Source: Salinicoccus kekensis
Lineage (GTDB): Bacteria > Bacillota > Bacilli > Staphylococcales > Salinicoccaceae
Reading direction: 5' to 3'
Assembly: GCF_900220995.1 (NCBI RefSeq)
Contig: NZ_OBQF01000001.1
Location: 868,001 to 932,000 of the forward strand
Length of the DNA stretch: 64,000 nt
The notes beneath the pieces were generated by a model, which was not told where the DNA came from, did no database searches, and saw only the letters and a list, made by a program, of their open reading frames with translations. A program made the translations under genes and the position numbers. Every line of letters starts with the position of its first letter. Positions within the stretch are counted from its first letter, which is position 1. Positions 33,904 to 43,365 of this stretch are shown here, piece by piece.

Positions 33904-34308
33904 ATGAAATATAACAAACTATTCATGCAGCTGATATTCCTTGTCTCATTGATTGCGACACTCGGGTCGCTGTATTTCAGTGAAATCAGGCTGTACCTGC
34001 CCTGCGAGATGTGCTGGTATCAGCGGATCATCATGTATCCGATCGTGCTTATATCATTCATCGGCCTCATCAGGAATGATATGAATTCAAGGATTTACTT
34101 GAGGGCGTTCAGCGGCATCGGCATCCTCACCTCCGCCTACCACTACAGCCTGCAGAAATTTTCGTTCATCGCCGACAGCCAGCCTGCTTGCACGGGTGTG
34201 GACTGTACTGTACAATATATAAATTGGTTCGGCTTTATAACGATTCCGTTTCTCGCACTCATCGCGTTCATACTGATCTTTACAATGTCATTTTTAATTA
34301 AAAAATAA
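33904..34308 (+). CDS. bdbC: Disulfide bond oxidoreductase, BdbC/DsbB family
   Basis: 134 residues with four membrane helices. Redox pairs: LPCEMCWYQ near residues 32-35, and the second loop cysteines in QPACTGVDCTV. These match quinone-coupled DsbB/BdbC proteins that reoxidise a thiol oxidase outside the membrane. The following gene encodes a CPHC thioredoxin-fold protein 16 bp away, the likely partner. Confidence 0.9.
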   Translation: MKYNKLFMQLIFLVSLIATLGSLYFSEIRLYLPCEMCWYQRIIMYPIVLISFIGLIRNDMNSRIYLRAFSGIGILTSAYHYSLQKFSFIADSQPACTGVDCTVQYINWFGFITIPFLALIAFILIFTMSFLIKK

Positions 34309-34324
34309 AAGGAGTTATCATTGA

Positions 34325-34828
34325 ATGGGAAATAAAATATTTTACGGCATCATTGCAGCAATCATTGTTGCATTCATCGCAATTTTCGTCGTCATGAACA
34401 ACAATTCATCCGAGCCTGACCAGCTGAGCGACTCGGGCTACTACCCTTACACGGATATGGAACCGGAGGCACTGAGCGGCCCGACGATCGACGCACTGGA
34501 TAATGAGGATTACCATTATAACCAGACGCCGGCTGAAGTCGCAGGTGCCATCGAGAGCGGCGACGGCCAGTACGTCTACTTCTGGTCCCCTACATGTCCA
34601 CACTGCCTGGAAGCCACACCACTGCTTGTGGACGCTTTCGAACAGGCGGATGAAGATCTGATCCAGCTGAACGTGCTCGAGTACGAGGAACCGTGGAACA
34701 CATACGAGCTTGAAGCGACACCGACACTCATCTACTTTGAAGATGGGGAAGAAGTCGAGAGAATGACCGGGAATCCGGGAGACGTTGAAAGCTATGAGTC
34801 CTTCATCGCTGCAACTTCAGGAGAATAA
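34325..34828 (+). CDS. Membrane-anchored thioredoxin-like protein (CPHC)
   Basis: 167 residues. One N-terminal anchor (FYGIIAAIIVAFIAIFVV), a linker, then a thioredoxin fold with SPTCPHCLEATP near residue 91 and the cis-proline in LEATPTLIYF. CPHC is the DsbA-type redox centre, so it probably acts as thiol oxidase outside the cell, recycled by the BdbC-like protein. Shine-Dalgarno AAAGGAG; its end supplies the site for the next gene. Confidence 0.88.
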   Translation: MGNKIFYGIIAAIIVAFIAIFVVMNNNSSEPDQLSDSGYYPYTDMEPEALSGPTIDALDNEDYHYNQTPAEVAGAIESGDGQYVYFWSPTCPHCLEATPLLVDAFEQADEDLIQLNVLEYEEPWNTYELEATPTLIYFEDGEEVERMTGNPGDVESYESFIAATSGE

Positions 34829-34831
34829 TTG

Positions 34832-35659
34832 ATGAAATTCACAGTGCATGAAAATTTTGACGGCCAGTCGCTCGAAGACGTCTTAAAGACGCTTCACTTA
34901 TCGAAAAAGGAACTTCATCTTCTGCGCATGTCAAAAGATATCGAAATCAACTCGGAGAAGCAGCCTTTGAACACCGACCTCCATACGGGGGATGCCGTTA
35001 ATCTCCCGGCGTCGGAGAAAAAAAGCCAGTACAAGCCGAGTTACAGGACATGCGAAGTATTGTACGAGGACAGGTATCTCGCCCTCCTCTTCAAACCGCG
35101 CGGTGTCAAGACACATCCGAATGAAATGCACGAAACGAACACTTTGATGAACCATGCGCTCTACACGCTCGATGTGGATTATCTCGAACCCGTCCACCGT
35201 CTCGATCAGGAGACGAAAGGCGTGATACTCGTGGCCAAGCACCCATACGTCAAAAAGATGCTTGACCATATGCTCGCTGAACGCGAGATCAAACGCGTCT
35301 ACATCGCAAGGGTCGATACGAAGAAACGTCTGGAGCCCCAGACCATTTCAGCACCGATCGCCAAAAACCCGAAAGAAAGAAATAAATATCACGTCACCCC
35401 CCGCGGGAAGGAAGCCGTGACGAACATCATCAAATCCAAAGTGACGGATGAGTACTGTGAAATCGAGCTGGAGCTTGAGACCGGACGCACCCACCAGATC
35501 AGGGTCCATCTTGCCCACATCGGTTTTCCCATCATCGGAGATCCGTTGTACGGCGGCTCGACACTCAGGGATCTGCAGCTGTTCAGCTATAAGATGTCAT
35601 TCATCCATCCGATCCTGCAGAAAGAATTGACCATCGCACTGGATAAAGATGAATTATAA
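34832..35659 (+). CDS. RluA/RluD family RNA pseudouridine synthase
   Basis: 275 residues from the ATG at 34832, after AGGAGAA. Short S4-like N-terminal part (about 1-75), then the catalytic domain with PVHRLDQETKGVILVAK (catalytic Asp in HRLDQ), LLFKPRGVKTHPN and LETGRTHQIRVHLAHIGFPI, and GDPLYGG. Converts uridines in rRNA or tRNA to pseudouridine; the exact target cannot be told. The bdbC-trx-rlu spacing suggests one transcript, ending at a strong terminator. Confidence 0.93.
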   Translation: MKFTVHENFDGQSLEDVLKTLHLSKKELHLLRMSKDIEINSEKQPLNTDLHTGDAVNLPASEKKSQYKPSYRTCEVLYEDRYLALLFKPRGVKTHPNEMHETNTLMNHALYTLDVDYLEPVHRLDQETKGVILVAKHPYVKKMLDHMLAEREIKRVYIARVDTKKRLEPQTISAPIAKNPKERNKYHVTPRGKEAVTNIIKSKVTDEYCEIELELETGRTHQIRVHLAHIGFPIIGDPLYGGSTLRDLQLFSYKMSFIHPILQKELTIALDKDEL

Positions 35660-35662
35660 GTA

Positions 35663-35706
35663 AAATCCCCTTTGAAATCACAATGATTTCAAAGGGGATT
35701 TTTTAT
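35663..35706. terminator. Bidirectional terminator
   Basis: AAATCCCCTTTGAAATCA and TGATTTCAAAGGGGATTT arms (18 bp) with T's, between convergent rlu and ppk. Confidence 0.92.
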
Positions 35707-35717
35707 GATGCCGCATA

Positions 35718-37838
35718 TCAGTTGCTCTTCTTGAATCTGTTCCTGATCCGCGTCAGCAGATAATTTTCCTTATGTTCTATCTGTTCACGGTTCACTTTCA
35801 AGGCGCGGCGCATCAGTTCTTCCTGCGCGCTGAGCAGCGGCGCATCGTTCCTCACATATGCGTATGTGCCGTCCGGCTTCTGGTAGCGGGCTTTTTTATT
35901 GTCCCTGAGATAAAGTTCATTGATCTCCTTCAATTCTTCGATGAATCTTTCATCATTCACCGGGAAGAGGATCTCCACACGTTTGATCATGTTCCTTGTC
36001 ATCATATCCGCAGAGGATAAGAACATCTTGTCTTGCCCGTTATGACGGAAGTAATAGATCCTTGTATGTTCAAGGAACCTGCCGACTATGCTCACGACAC
36101 GGATATTTTCGCTGACACCGGGGATGCCCGCCTTCAGGCAGCATATGCCGCGGATCACGAGGTCGATCTTGACACCCTCCTGTGAAGCGATGAGCAGCTT
36201 ATCAATGATCTTCTTGTCGGTGAGTGAGTTCATCTTGGCGAATATATACCCGTTGCCGTGTTCTTTATGGAACGCGATTTCCTTGTTGATGTAATCATCG
36301 AATAAGTCCCTGATTTCAAAAGGCGCCACGTGCAGCGATTTATATTCGGGTTTCAGTGAATATCCGCTCAAATAGTTGAAGAAATTGATCGCATCGTCGC
36401 CGATATCCGGATCTGTCGTGATGATGCCCATATCCGTATACTGCTTGGCTGTGGAGTCATTGTAATTGCCCGTGCCGAGATGGACGAACCTGACCAGTTT
36501 ATTCCTCACCCGTTTGATGACGAGCGTGATTTTACTGTGCGTCTTCAAATAGTTCATCCCGTAGATCACATGGCACCCGGCATCTTCAAGTTCCTTCGCC
36601 CAATGGACGTTGCTTTCCTCATCGAACCTTGCTTTCAATTCGACCAGAACGGAAACCTGCTTGCCGTTCTCGGAAGCTTCCTTCAGGGCGGCGATGATCG
36701 GTGAATCGCTCGAGACACGGTACAGCGTCTGCTTGATCGCGAGCACGTCCGGATCCGCCGCCGCCTCTTTGACGAAATCCACGATCGGCTGGAATGACTC
36801 GAACGGATGGTGCAGGAAAATATCTTCCTTCAAGGCGCGCTCATATACGTCGTCTGTACCGAGGAACTTCGGGGACTGCGGTTCGAACGGTTTATAGATC
36901 AGGTTCGGGTGCCTTCCCTTAAGGTTCGAGACGAACTCGAAAAGGAAAGTCAGGTCCAGCGGCCCGTCAAATTTATAGACATCATTTTCACCAAGGGACA
37001 GCTCCTCCATTAAGAATGAGCCTTTGATCGCACTGTTCCCGCCGCTGTCGATCTCAAGGCGCACTGCTGCACCCTTCGTGCGTTCCTTAAGGAACCTTTC
37101 GATCTCGATCAGCAGATCCTGCGCCCCTTCTTCATGGATGGTGAGGTCGGCATTCCGGGTGATTCTGAATGCGAATGTACGGTCTATTTTGTACCCTTTG
37201 AATAACTTGCCGACATTTCTGATGATGATGTCTTCGGACAGTACGACGTATGTCCTGCCGTCATCATGGAAAGTGTAGAACCGCTTGATGATCGTCGGCA
37301 GCTGCACGATTGCCGTCTGATCACCGAGCTCATTCGACAGATTCACGAATATATTGATCTTCTTATTCATGAGCTTCGGGAAAGGGCGGTATGCATCTAT
37401 GCCGAGCGGCGTCAGTGAAGGAAAGATTTCTTCGTCGAAGATCTCATCCGCTTCCACTTTGAATCGCTCAGGCAGATCTTCCGGCTTTTTGAAATAAACG
37501 CCGTAACTTTCAAGTTCATCTTTAAGGTCGTTGAAGATGCGGTACTGGGCGGTGCAGTTTTCCCTGTTCAACCTGCTGATGTTTTCAAGCTGCTCACCCG
37601 GGGTCATCTTCGTCTTATTTTCAGGTTCATGGTAATTCATCTTCACCTGATCTTTCAGTCCGCCGACTCTGACCATGAAAAATTCATCCAGATTGGAACT
37701 GGTGATTGCGAGGAATTTGAATCGTTCGAGCAATGGATTATGGTCATCGATTGCTTCTTCCAGCACTCTGTAATTGAACCTGAGCCAGCTCAGTTCACGG
37801 TTATCATAATATTCCCTGTTGTCGAGTTTGTATTCCAC
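35718..37838 (-). CDS. ppk: Polyphosphate kinase 1
   Basis: About 706 residues. The N-terminal [21 protein letters not shown], central [21 protein letters not shown] and two catalytic histidines (KTHSKI near 431 and LEHTRIYYF near 591) identify PPK1. It reversibly polymerises ATP gamma-phosphate into polyphosphate. GGAGGG abuts the ATG at 37844 but is 6 nt from the GTG at 37838, so GTG is my preferred start; an ATG at 37859 has no site. Follows ppx by 36 bp. Confidence 0.95.
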   Translation of the reverse strand: MEYKLDNREYYDNRELSWLRFNYRVLEEAIDDHNPLLERFKFLAITSSNLDEFFMVRVGGLKDQVKMNYHEPENKTKMTPGEQLENISRLNRENCTAQYRIFNDLKDELESYGVYFKKPEDLPERFKVEADEIFDEEIFPSLTPLGIDAYRPFPKLMNKKINIFVNLSNELGDQTAIVQLPTIIKRFYTFHDDGRTYVVLSEDIIIRNVGKLFKGYKIDRTFAFRITRNADLTIHEEGAQDLLIEIERFLKERTKGAAVRLEIDSGGNSAIKGSFLMEELSLGENDVYKFDGPLDLTFLFEFVSNLKGRHPNLIYKPFEPQSPKFLGTDDVYERALKEDIFLHHPFESFQPIVDFVKEAAADPDVLAIKQTLYRVSSDSPIIAALKEASENGKQVSVLVELKARFDEESNVHWAKELEDAGCHVIYGMNYLKTHSKITLVIKRVRNKLVRFVHLGTGNYNDSTAKQYTDMGIITTDPDIGDDAINFFNYLSGYSLKPEYKSLHVAPFEIRDLFDDYINKEIAFHKEHGNGYIFAKMNSLTDKKIIDKLLIASQEGVKIDLVIRGICCLKAGIPGVSENIRVVSIVGRFLEHTRIYYFRHNGQDKMFLSSADMMTRNMIKRVEILFPVNDERFIEELKEINELYLRDNKKARYQKPDGTYAYVRNDAPLLSAQEELMRRALKVNREQIEHKENYLLTRIRNRFKKSN

Positions 37839-37874
37839 GGTCATCCCTCCAATCACCATTGTACTGTTCTAATG

Positions 37875-39401
37875 TTAAGCTTCTGTAAATTTTATCTCCA
37901 ATTTTTTATCGAGCATCTTCTCGATATGCTTCTTCTGCCTTGATGCCTGATATTCCTCGGCGATTGGATCGCCCTGATATTCAACGGTGAGGACATATTC
38001 GTCTTCATTCTCATCCAGGTACAGATCAGTGACGATGTTCGTATGCGATATGTTCAGTGCATTCGCAAACTTGAGTATGCTCCCGAGATCGAGCAGCAAT
38101 TTGATGTCATCGTCATCGAACCATCCCACGTCCTCGGCATAAAATTTAAGGAGCGTCTTGTTCTTGAAGCTCGCAATCAACGCAAGCCGCACCCGGTCGC
38201 GGTGGACGATGCCGTTGATGTTGCTGTTGGCGAGCAGATAGAATGTGTGCTGGCTCGTCGCATCCCGGTCTATGAAATCACCGAGATAGAATATTTTCGC
38301 CGCATTCTTCAAAAGATATTTGTCATGCTTTGATATCGTGAGCAGATCATGCCGGTTCAGTTCATGGTAGATGCGCTCCGTGATCTCAGTGCGCTTCGCG
38401 GATGTTTCCGCATTCAGCTTGAAATCATTTGCAAGCTCGCTCATCGCATCCTCGTAGATTTTATATTTGTTGAAGGCATACGGCTTCTCCTGCGAGATGA
38501 TGGACATCGCAAGACCTTCACGCAGCCCCTTGCGGCTGAATTTGAATTCCCTCGCATCGACGATGTCGTAAAGTGTCTTGAAGACAAGCAGGCTCGGCAG
38601 TATGATGTCGCTGCGGTCCCTGCTCAAGCCGTCGATATCATCCAGCTCCTCACCTTCCGTATTCATGAGGATGTCCATGACACCTTCCAGGCCGTCACGT
38701 TCCAGTGCATAGCCGTGGACACCCGCAATTGGATAATTGATCATCGACTGGTGGATGCGTGCGACGTTCCTTGCACTTCCGCCGATCGCAAGGATCGTCA
38801 CCCGGCGTTTGGACAACCATCTCACATTGCCGAGCTGTTCCTCAACATACGCCTTTGCTTCCCGGATGGCGTCTTCATCATTATGTGCTCTGCCTTCAAA
38901 GAACATCTCCTGGAGCGTCACCACACCGAAGGGGAGGCTTTCTGAGTAAATCAGCTCTTTATCTTCAAAGAAGGTGAGCTCGGTGCTTCCTCCGCCGATA
39001 TCTATGGTGACGGCATCATGGGTGCTGATCGTATGGGTGACTGCATGGAAGCCGTAATAGGCTTCCTCTTTGCCGGAGATCACTTTGATGTCGATGTCCA
39101 GCTCTTCTTTGACACGTTTCACAATCTCATCGACATTAGATGAATTCCTGATGGCTGCCGTGGCGACGGGACACAAGTCGACCACATCGTACTTGTCGGC
39201 AATCTGCTTGAAGCTGTGGAGTATGTTCACTAAAAGGTCGATACCTTCTTCTTCCATGAGGTCGTCTTCAGTCAGGTAGCCTGCAAGCCTTGCAGGCGTT
39301 TTTATATTCTGGATCTCCTTCAGACCCGTCTCTTCGGTATACTCGAACAATACCAGCCGTACGGTGTTCGAGCCTATATCTATCAAGCCTATCCGTTTCA
39401 T
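37875..39401 (-). CDS. ppx: Exopolyphosphatase (Ppx/GppA)
   Basis: 508 residues. The ASKHA phosphate-binding motifs are IDIGSNTVRLVLFE, VTIDIGGGSTELTFFE and ILAIGGSARNVARIH. The C-terminal HD-like half (about 310-508) includes LGDFIDRDATSQHTFYLLANS. It removes terminal phosphates from polyphosphate. Between fumC (11 bp) and ppk, so synthesis and breakdown of polyphosphate are co-expressed. Confidence 0.94.
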   Translation of the reverse strand: MKRIGLIDIGSNTVRLVLFEYTEETGLKEIQNIKTPARLAGYLTEDDLMEEEGIDLLVNILHSFKQIADKYDVVDLCPVATAAIRNSSNVDEIVKRVKEELDIDIKVISGKEEAYYGFHAVTHTISTHDAVTIDIGGGSTELTFFEDKELIYSESLPFGVVTLQEMFFEGRAHNDEDAIREAKAYVEEQLGNVRWLSKRRVTILAIGGSARNVARIHQSMINYPIAGVHGYALERDGLEGVMDILMNTEGEELDDIDGLSRDRSDIILPSLLVFKTLYDIVDAREFKFSRKGLREGLAMSIISQEKPYAFNKYKIYEDAMSELANDFKLNAETSAKRTEITERIYHELNRHDLLTISKHDKYLLKNAAKIFYLGDFIDRDATSQHTFYLLANSNINGIVHRDRVRLALIASFKNKTLLKFYAEDVGWFDDDDIKLLLDLGSILKFANALNISHTNIVTDLYLDENEDEYVLTVEYQGDPIAEEYQASRQKKHIEKMLDKKLEIKFTEA

Positions 39402-39412
39402 AGTGAGTTCAC

Positions 39413-40804
39413 CTATTCTTTAGATTCAGTCATATCTTCAGGTCTGATCCACTCATCGAACTGAGCTTCCGTCAAATGGCCGGATTCGACAGCCGATTCT
39501 TTCAGCGTGATGCCTTTTTCATGGGCATTCTTGGCAATTTTCGCCGCTTTTTCATAACCGATATGCGGGTTCAGTGCCGTGACGAGCATCAGTGAATTGT
39601 TCAGGAACCTGTCTATGTTTTCATGTATCGGTTTGATGCCGACAGCACATTTATCATTGAATGTCACCATGCCGTCCGCGAGGAGATAGATCGACTGCAG
39701 TGTATTGTACAGGATCACCGGTTTGAAAACATTCAGTTCGAAGTTGCCCTGTGATGCCGCAAATCCGACTGCTGCATCGTTTCCGAAGACCTGTGTCGAC
39801 ACCATTGTGAGCATTTCCGACTGGGTCGGGTTGACTTTGCCCGGCATGATGGATGACCCCGGTTCATTGGCAGGAATCTCGATTTCGGCAATGCCCGCAC
39901 GCGGTCCTGAAGCAAGCCATCTCACATCGTTTGCGATTTTCATGAGGTCTGCTGCAAGCGCTTTAAGCGCACCATGCAGGTAGACCACTTCATCATGCGC
40001 AGTGAGTGCATGGAACTTGTTCGGGCTTGTGACGAACTCGTAGCCTGTCTGGACGGATAGTTCCCTTGCGACACGCGCACCGAATTCAGGATGTGCATTG
40101 ATGCCGGTGCCCACTGCCGTACCGCCGATCGCAAGGTTCCTGAGCTGGCCTTTCGACTCCTCGATGAGTTCCTCGCACTTCTCAAGCATATATCTCCAGC
40201 CGCTGATTTCCTGTCCGAGCGTGAGCGGAGTGGCATCCTGCAGATGCGTACGGCCGATTTTGATGATATCATCATACTCTTTTTCCTGTGCTTCGAAAGT
40301 TCTTTTCAATTTCATCAGTGCAGGCAGCAGCTGCTCTTCAACAGATACGAGGAGTGCCACATGCATTGCTGTCGGATAAGTGTCATTGGAGCTTTGAGAC
40401 ATGTTCACATCGTCATTCGGATGAACTTTCTCATCTTCGATACCCTTTTCCTGCAAGTACTCGTTGGCGACATAGCTGACGACTTCGTTGACGTTCATGT
40501 TGCTCTGTGTGCCGCTTCCGGTCTGCCAGACGACAAGCGGGAAATGCTCGTCCAGTTCACGGTTGATCACACGGTCGCATGCATATGCGATCGCATCTCT
40601 CTTGTTGTCCGACAGCTTGCCCAGGCTGTTGTTCGCAACAGCTGCCGCTTTTTTCAACTCGGCGAATGCCACGATCACTTCAATCGGCATCTTCTCTTTG
40701 CCGACCGGAAAATTCTGGCGGCTGCGTTCAGTCTGTGCTGCCCAGTATTTATCAGCGGGTACTTTGATTTCTCCAATAGTATCTTTTTCAATTCTGTATG
40801 ACAA
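39413..40804 (-). CDS. fumC: Fumarate hydratase, class II
   Basis: 463 residues. Family landmarks are [17 protein letters not shown], the [14 protein letters not shown] substrate site, [30 protein letters not shown] and the signature [15 protein letters not shown]. Interconverts fumarate and malate in the TCA cycle. The start is a TTG at 40804, with AGGAGG 9 nt upstream. First gene before ppx-ppk on the same strand. Confidence 0.96.
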   Translation of the reverse strand: MSYRIEKDTIGEIKVPADKYWAAQTERSRQNFPVGKEKMPIEVIVAFAELKKAAAVANNSLGKLSDNKRDAIAYACDRVINRELDEHFPLVVWQTGSGTQSNMNVNEVVSYVANEYLQEKGIEDEKVHPNDDVNMSQSSNDTYPTAMHVALLVSVEEQLLPALMKLKRTFEAQEKEYDDIIKIGRTHLQDATPLTLGQEISGWRYMLEKCEELIEESKGQLRNLAIGGTAVGTGINAHPEFGARVARELSVQTGYEFVTSPNKFHALTAHDEVVYLHGALKALAADLMKIANDVRWLASGPRAGIAEIEIPANEPGSSIMPGKVNPTQSEMLTMVSTQVFGNDAAVGFAASQGNFELNVFKPVILYNTLQSIYLLADGMVTFNDKCAVGIKPIHENIDRFLNNSLMLVTALNPHIGYEKAAKIAKNAHEKGITLKESAVESGHLTEAQFDEWIRPEDMTESKE

Positions 40805-40871
40805 TGAAAAAAACCTCCTGTAAATTAGTATACATCAACATTTTATACTAATTCACCAGAGGATTCATCTG

Positions 40872-41084
40872 TTATTCATCATTTTCTTTCCCATCATCAT
40901 GCGACTCATCAACGGAAGTATCAATTGGATAGTCCGGATTTTGGGAAAGCTGTTCCATTTCCCGGCCGAGCTCACGCACATCTTCCATATCATACGTCAT
41001 CGTATTCGGATCTGGTTCCACCAGATCCTTATAGTCTTCATCCTCATCATTTCCGTATCGGACTTTCCAGTCTTCCTTCTTCAT
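40872..41084 (-). CDS. Small acidic protein, unknown function
   Basis: 70 residues, D/E rich throughout with no hydrophobic segment; starts MKKEDWKVRYGNDEDED. 21 bp downstream of the NagB-like gene and preceded by GAGGTGAGAG, so translated from the same message. I do not recognise a family. It is probably disordered. Confidence 0.65.
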   Translation of the reverse strand: MKKEDWKVRYGNDEDEDYKDLVEPDPNTMTYDMEDVRELGREMEQLSQNPDYPIDTSVDESHDDGKENDE

Positions 41085-41105
41085 CCCGCTCTCACCTCTT
41101 CAGAC

Positions 41106-41708
41106 TTATGCAAATTTGAAACTGTAATAATCGGCGATATCCGGATCCAGCCCAGACGCCGCCTCCCGGTCCAGCACAACCGTCACCATACGGTGCGATT
41201 TGATCTGGCTGTATGCATCCTTGTCATTTTCCTTGGCATTGTACAGCGCCCTGACCACATCCGCCTTGTCTGCACCTGCAGCCACCACGAACAATTCGCG
41301 GGCATCGAATACCGGCTCATTTTTATCCTCATCATTGAAGCCGACATTGCCTTTATTGTCGAGATACAAGAGTCCCAGACTGATCTGTTTTTTATCTTTA
41401 TCGTCATCATCAAGGAGACTGTTCAGCGATTCACTCGAGCCGTCTTTGTGGAACTGGTTTTCAGGTATCGTGAGCTTATCAAGCACATCCGTTGTCGGTC
41501 TGCCGATCAATGTGATGTTCACCTGGGAGAAATCTGCAGGATGCTGCTTCGTCTCACCGACGAACTTCTCATATGTCCAGTTCAAATCTTCATTCATTTC
41601 CAATGCAAGCAGGCTGGTAGGATTGTTGTGGACCTGTTTCCTTAAGATATCAGCAGTATATACACTTAAAGTTTCTTTGGTGTCGAAAATTTTAAAATTC
41701 ATAGCCAT
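41106..41708 (-). CDS. Glucosamine-6-phosphate isomerase/6-phosphogluconolactonase-like protein
   Basis: 200 residues from the ATG at 41708 (GGAGGAAAT upstream); the frame to 41762 lacks a site. It resembles the short NagB-like proteins annotated in staphylococci: FKIFDTKETLSVYTADILRKQ, ALEMNEDLNWTYEKFVGE, then VNITLIGRPTTD, and FVVAAGADKADVVRALYNA. Clear NagB catalytic residues are not evident, so enzymatic activity is doubtful and its role unknown. Confidence 0.6.
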   Translation of the reverse strand: MAMNFKIFDTKETLSVYTADILRKQVHNNPTSLLALEMNEDLNWTYEKFVGETKQHPADFSQVNITLIGRPTTDVLDKLTIPENQFHKDGSSESLNSLLDDDDKDKKQISLGLLYLDNKGNVGFNDEDKNEPVFDARELFVVAAGADKADVVRALYNAKENDKDAYSQIKSHRMVTVVLDREAASGLDPDIADYYSFKFA

Positions 41709-41908
41709 GATAATTTCCTCCATATAATGTGTTTTAAGACATATCATACTTAGTTTACCCATAATTTTATCACAAATAACACTGAAGGAACTTTAAAATG
41801 AAAATACCGCAACTTTGTGAGCAGAATATACATATCCGCTCCGGATAGCACTTATAATTATAATTAGAGATTAATTTCACAAACTATGAATGGAGAGGAT
41901 GATTCAAA

Positions 41909-42436
41909 ATGGAAGGTTCAACCAGGAATTTCAACTGGCCTTCACTGATTGTCGGAATCATATTCATCATTCTGGCAATCTTTTTATTCGCAAACCCGGA
42001 CGCCACGATTTTGGCCGCAGTCTTCCTGCTCGGCTTCGGCGCAATATTCAAAGGTGTCTTTGAGATTTTCTTCAGAAGGAAGATAAAGGATTACTCGGAC
42101 AGGAACTATACCCTGATGCTCGTGATCGGCATCATCGACATCATCATCGGGCTGCTGATCCTGTTCAACATACAGCTCGGCATCATCGCCCTGCCTGTGC
42201 TTCTCGGCGCATGGTTCATCGTCGACTCAGTCTACCTGCTCATCACATCGAGCTACATCAAAGAACGGAGCACCAGCAGGTTCTGGGCCGCGGTCATCAT
42301 AGGTATCATCGGCATACTGCTCGGCCTCATGGTCCTGTTCAACCCGTTGACCGGACTCTTTGCCATTGCATTCCTTATGGGGATCTACTTCCTGATCACA
42401 GGAATCGAGTTCATAATCGAAGCGTTTGATTCATAA
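41909..42436 (+). CDS. HdeD/DUF308 family membrane protein
   Basis: 175 residues with six hydrophobic helices arranged as three DUF308 pairs (LIVGIIFIILAIFLFANPD, LVIGIIDIIIGLLILF, VIIGIIGILLGLMVLFNPLTG). GAGAGGAT precedes the ATG. E. coli HdeD is an acid-stress membrane protein; for Firmicutes members the role is unknown. Confidence 0.88.
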   Translation: MEGSTRNFNWPSLIVGIIFIILAIFLFANPDATILAAVFLLGFGAIFKGVFEIFFRRKIKDYSDRNYTLMLVIGIIDIIIGLLILFNIQLGIIALPVLLGAWFIVDSVYLLITSSYIKERSTSRFWAAVIIGIIGILLGLMVLFNPLTGLFAIAFLMGIYFLITGIEFIIEAFDS

Positions 42437-42527
42437 CATCCCAAAATTATTTAAAAGCCTCTTTTTAAATGTGGTATAATCAGATATAATGTTAATTATA
42501 TAAGCGAGTACGCTAGGAGGCAGACTA

Positions 42528-42641
42528 ATGGATGCATTTTTAATCTTAATGGTATGTATTGCGTTTTTAACTGCAATTTTAACTGCTTGCCGCGAATCTG
42601 AGTATGGTTACAAGGATGACGGCGAAAAGAGAATCAGATAA
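42528..42641 (+). CDS. Very small membrane protein, 37 residues
   Basis: Starts MDAFLILMVCIAFLTAIL, one hydrophobic helix with two cysteines (VCIAFL, LTACRES), then a charged tail YGYKDDGEKRIR. AGGAGG is 6 nt upstream of the ATG, a TATAAT lies about 40 bp before, and a terminator follows at once, so it is a complete compact transcription unit. Size and layout recall type I toxins or small regulatory membrane peptides, but no antisense RNA could be shown. Confidence 0.55.
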   Translation: MDAFLILMVCIAFLTAILTACRESEYGYKDDGEKRIR

Positions 42642-42674
42642 TATTTAAATTCGAAAGACCTGCTCAAATTGAGC

Positions 42675-42713
42675 ATGATGCCGTAGATCCTTTGTGATCT
42701 ATGGCATTTTTTT
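42675..42713 (+). terminator. Terminator after the 37-residue gene
   Basis: ATGCCGTAGATC and GATCTATGGCAT arms followed by seven T. Confidence 0.85.
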
Positions 42714-42741
42714 GTGACGTTTGTGTGGATTTCAGCTCAAA

Positions 42742-42958
42742 GTTGCGAATCCTCCCTCGTGATTCGTAACCCTTCTGAGATTTCTGTGTCAATGTTGCGA
42801 ATCCAGCACCCTATTTCGCAACCTTTATGAGACTTGCCTGCCAACGTTGCAAATTCTTCCTCCTATTTCGCAACCTTCTACCAAACTCCTGGTCAAAGTT
42901 GCGAATCCTCATCCATATTTCGTAACCTTTCCAAGATTTATCTCCCAACCTTACGAAC
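42742..42958. repeat. Tandem array 2: five 52-bp units of alternating inverted arms
   Basis: Arm GTTGCGAA starts at 42742, 42794, 42846 (GTTGCAAA), 42898 and 42950 (CTTACGAA). Opposite arm TTCGCAAC or TTCGTAAC starts at 42763, 42815, 42867 and 42919. The register is an exact 52 bp. Loop length is 13 nt, as in array 1, and the loops are similar to it (TTCTTCCTCCTAT here). No credible gene overlaps; the minus-strand frame at 42811-43023 is an artefact of the repeat. It lies between the 37-residue gene and the palindromic terminator at 43032. Confidence 0.85.
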
Positions 42959-43031
42959 TCAAGGAAGTAAGCAATTGTAATTTTATGATAATCAATTAAA
43001 GTTTGACTGGTAAATGGTAACAAGAAAAGGA

Positions 43032-43066
43032 CGACTTCAAATCAATTGATTTGAAGTCGCCCTTTT
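43032..43066. terminator. Bidirectional terminator, 28-bp perfect palindrome
   Basis: Positions 43032-43059 read identically on both strands (half-site CGACTTCAAATCAA), followed by CCCTTTTT on the plus strand. It can end the minus-strand LPXTG remnant or operon. Confidence 0.75.
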
Positions 43067-43134
43067 TCATGTATAAATTCAAGATCAGGATGAAGCACGC
43101 TTCACTCTCTATCTCAAAAATATTCATTATTCTA

Positions 43135-43365
43135 TTATTGTTTTCTTCTTGTGAAGAATGTCAGCAATGCGCCACCTGCGAACAGAATGGAAGCAATAAT
43201 CCCCATAGGTAATGCCGCTACACCCGTATCAGGAAGCGTCGATGACTTGCTGCCGTCATCAGCCTGATCACTTCCATCGGCTGCGCTTACGACATCCTCT
43301 TCAACATCCGGCACAGTGATTGCAACACCGGAACTGGTGAATGATTGAAATCTCCGTATATTTTC
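43135..43365 (-). pseudogene. Remnant of an LPXTG surface protein (C-terminal sorting signal)
   Basis: Directly after the nfrA stop codon the minus strand stays open for 76 codons with no start codon or ribosome site. The translation ends in SSTLPDTGVAALPMGIIASI, then a hydrophobic stretch and FTRRKQ-stop. That is a complete sortase signal: LPXTG motif, membrane span, positive tail. The preceding residues are acidic (VEEDVVSAADGSDQADDGS), like a wall-spanning stalk. The rest of the gene is missing, so a deletion probably fused this tail to the end of the nfrA region. Confidence 0.75.

Noticed and set aside
42811..43023. Minus-strand 70-codon frame over array 2
   Set aside because: It lies in degenerate repeats with a 52-bp period that breaks any repeated protein pattern, and has no Shine-Dalgarno sequence.
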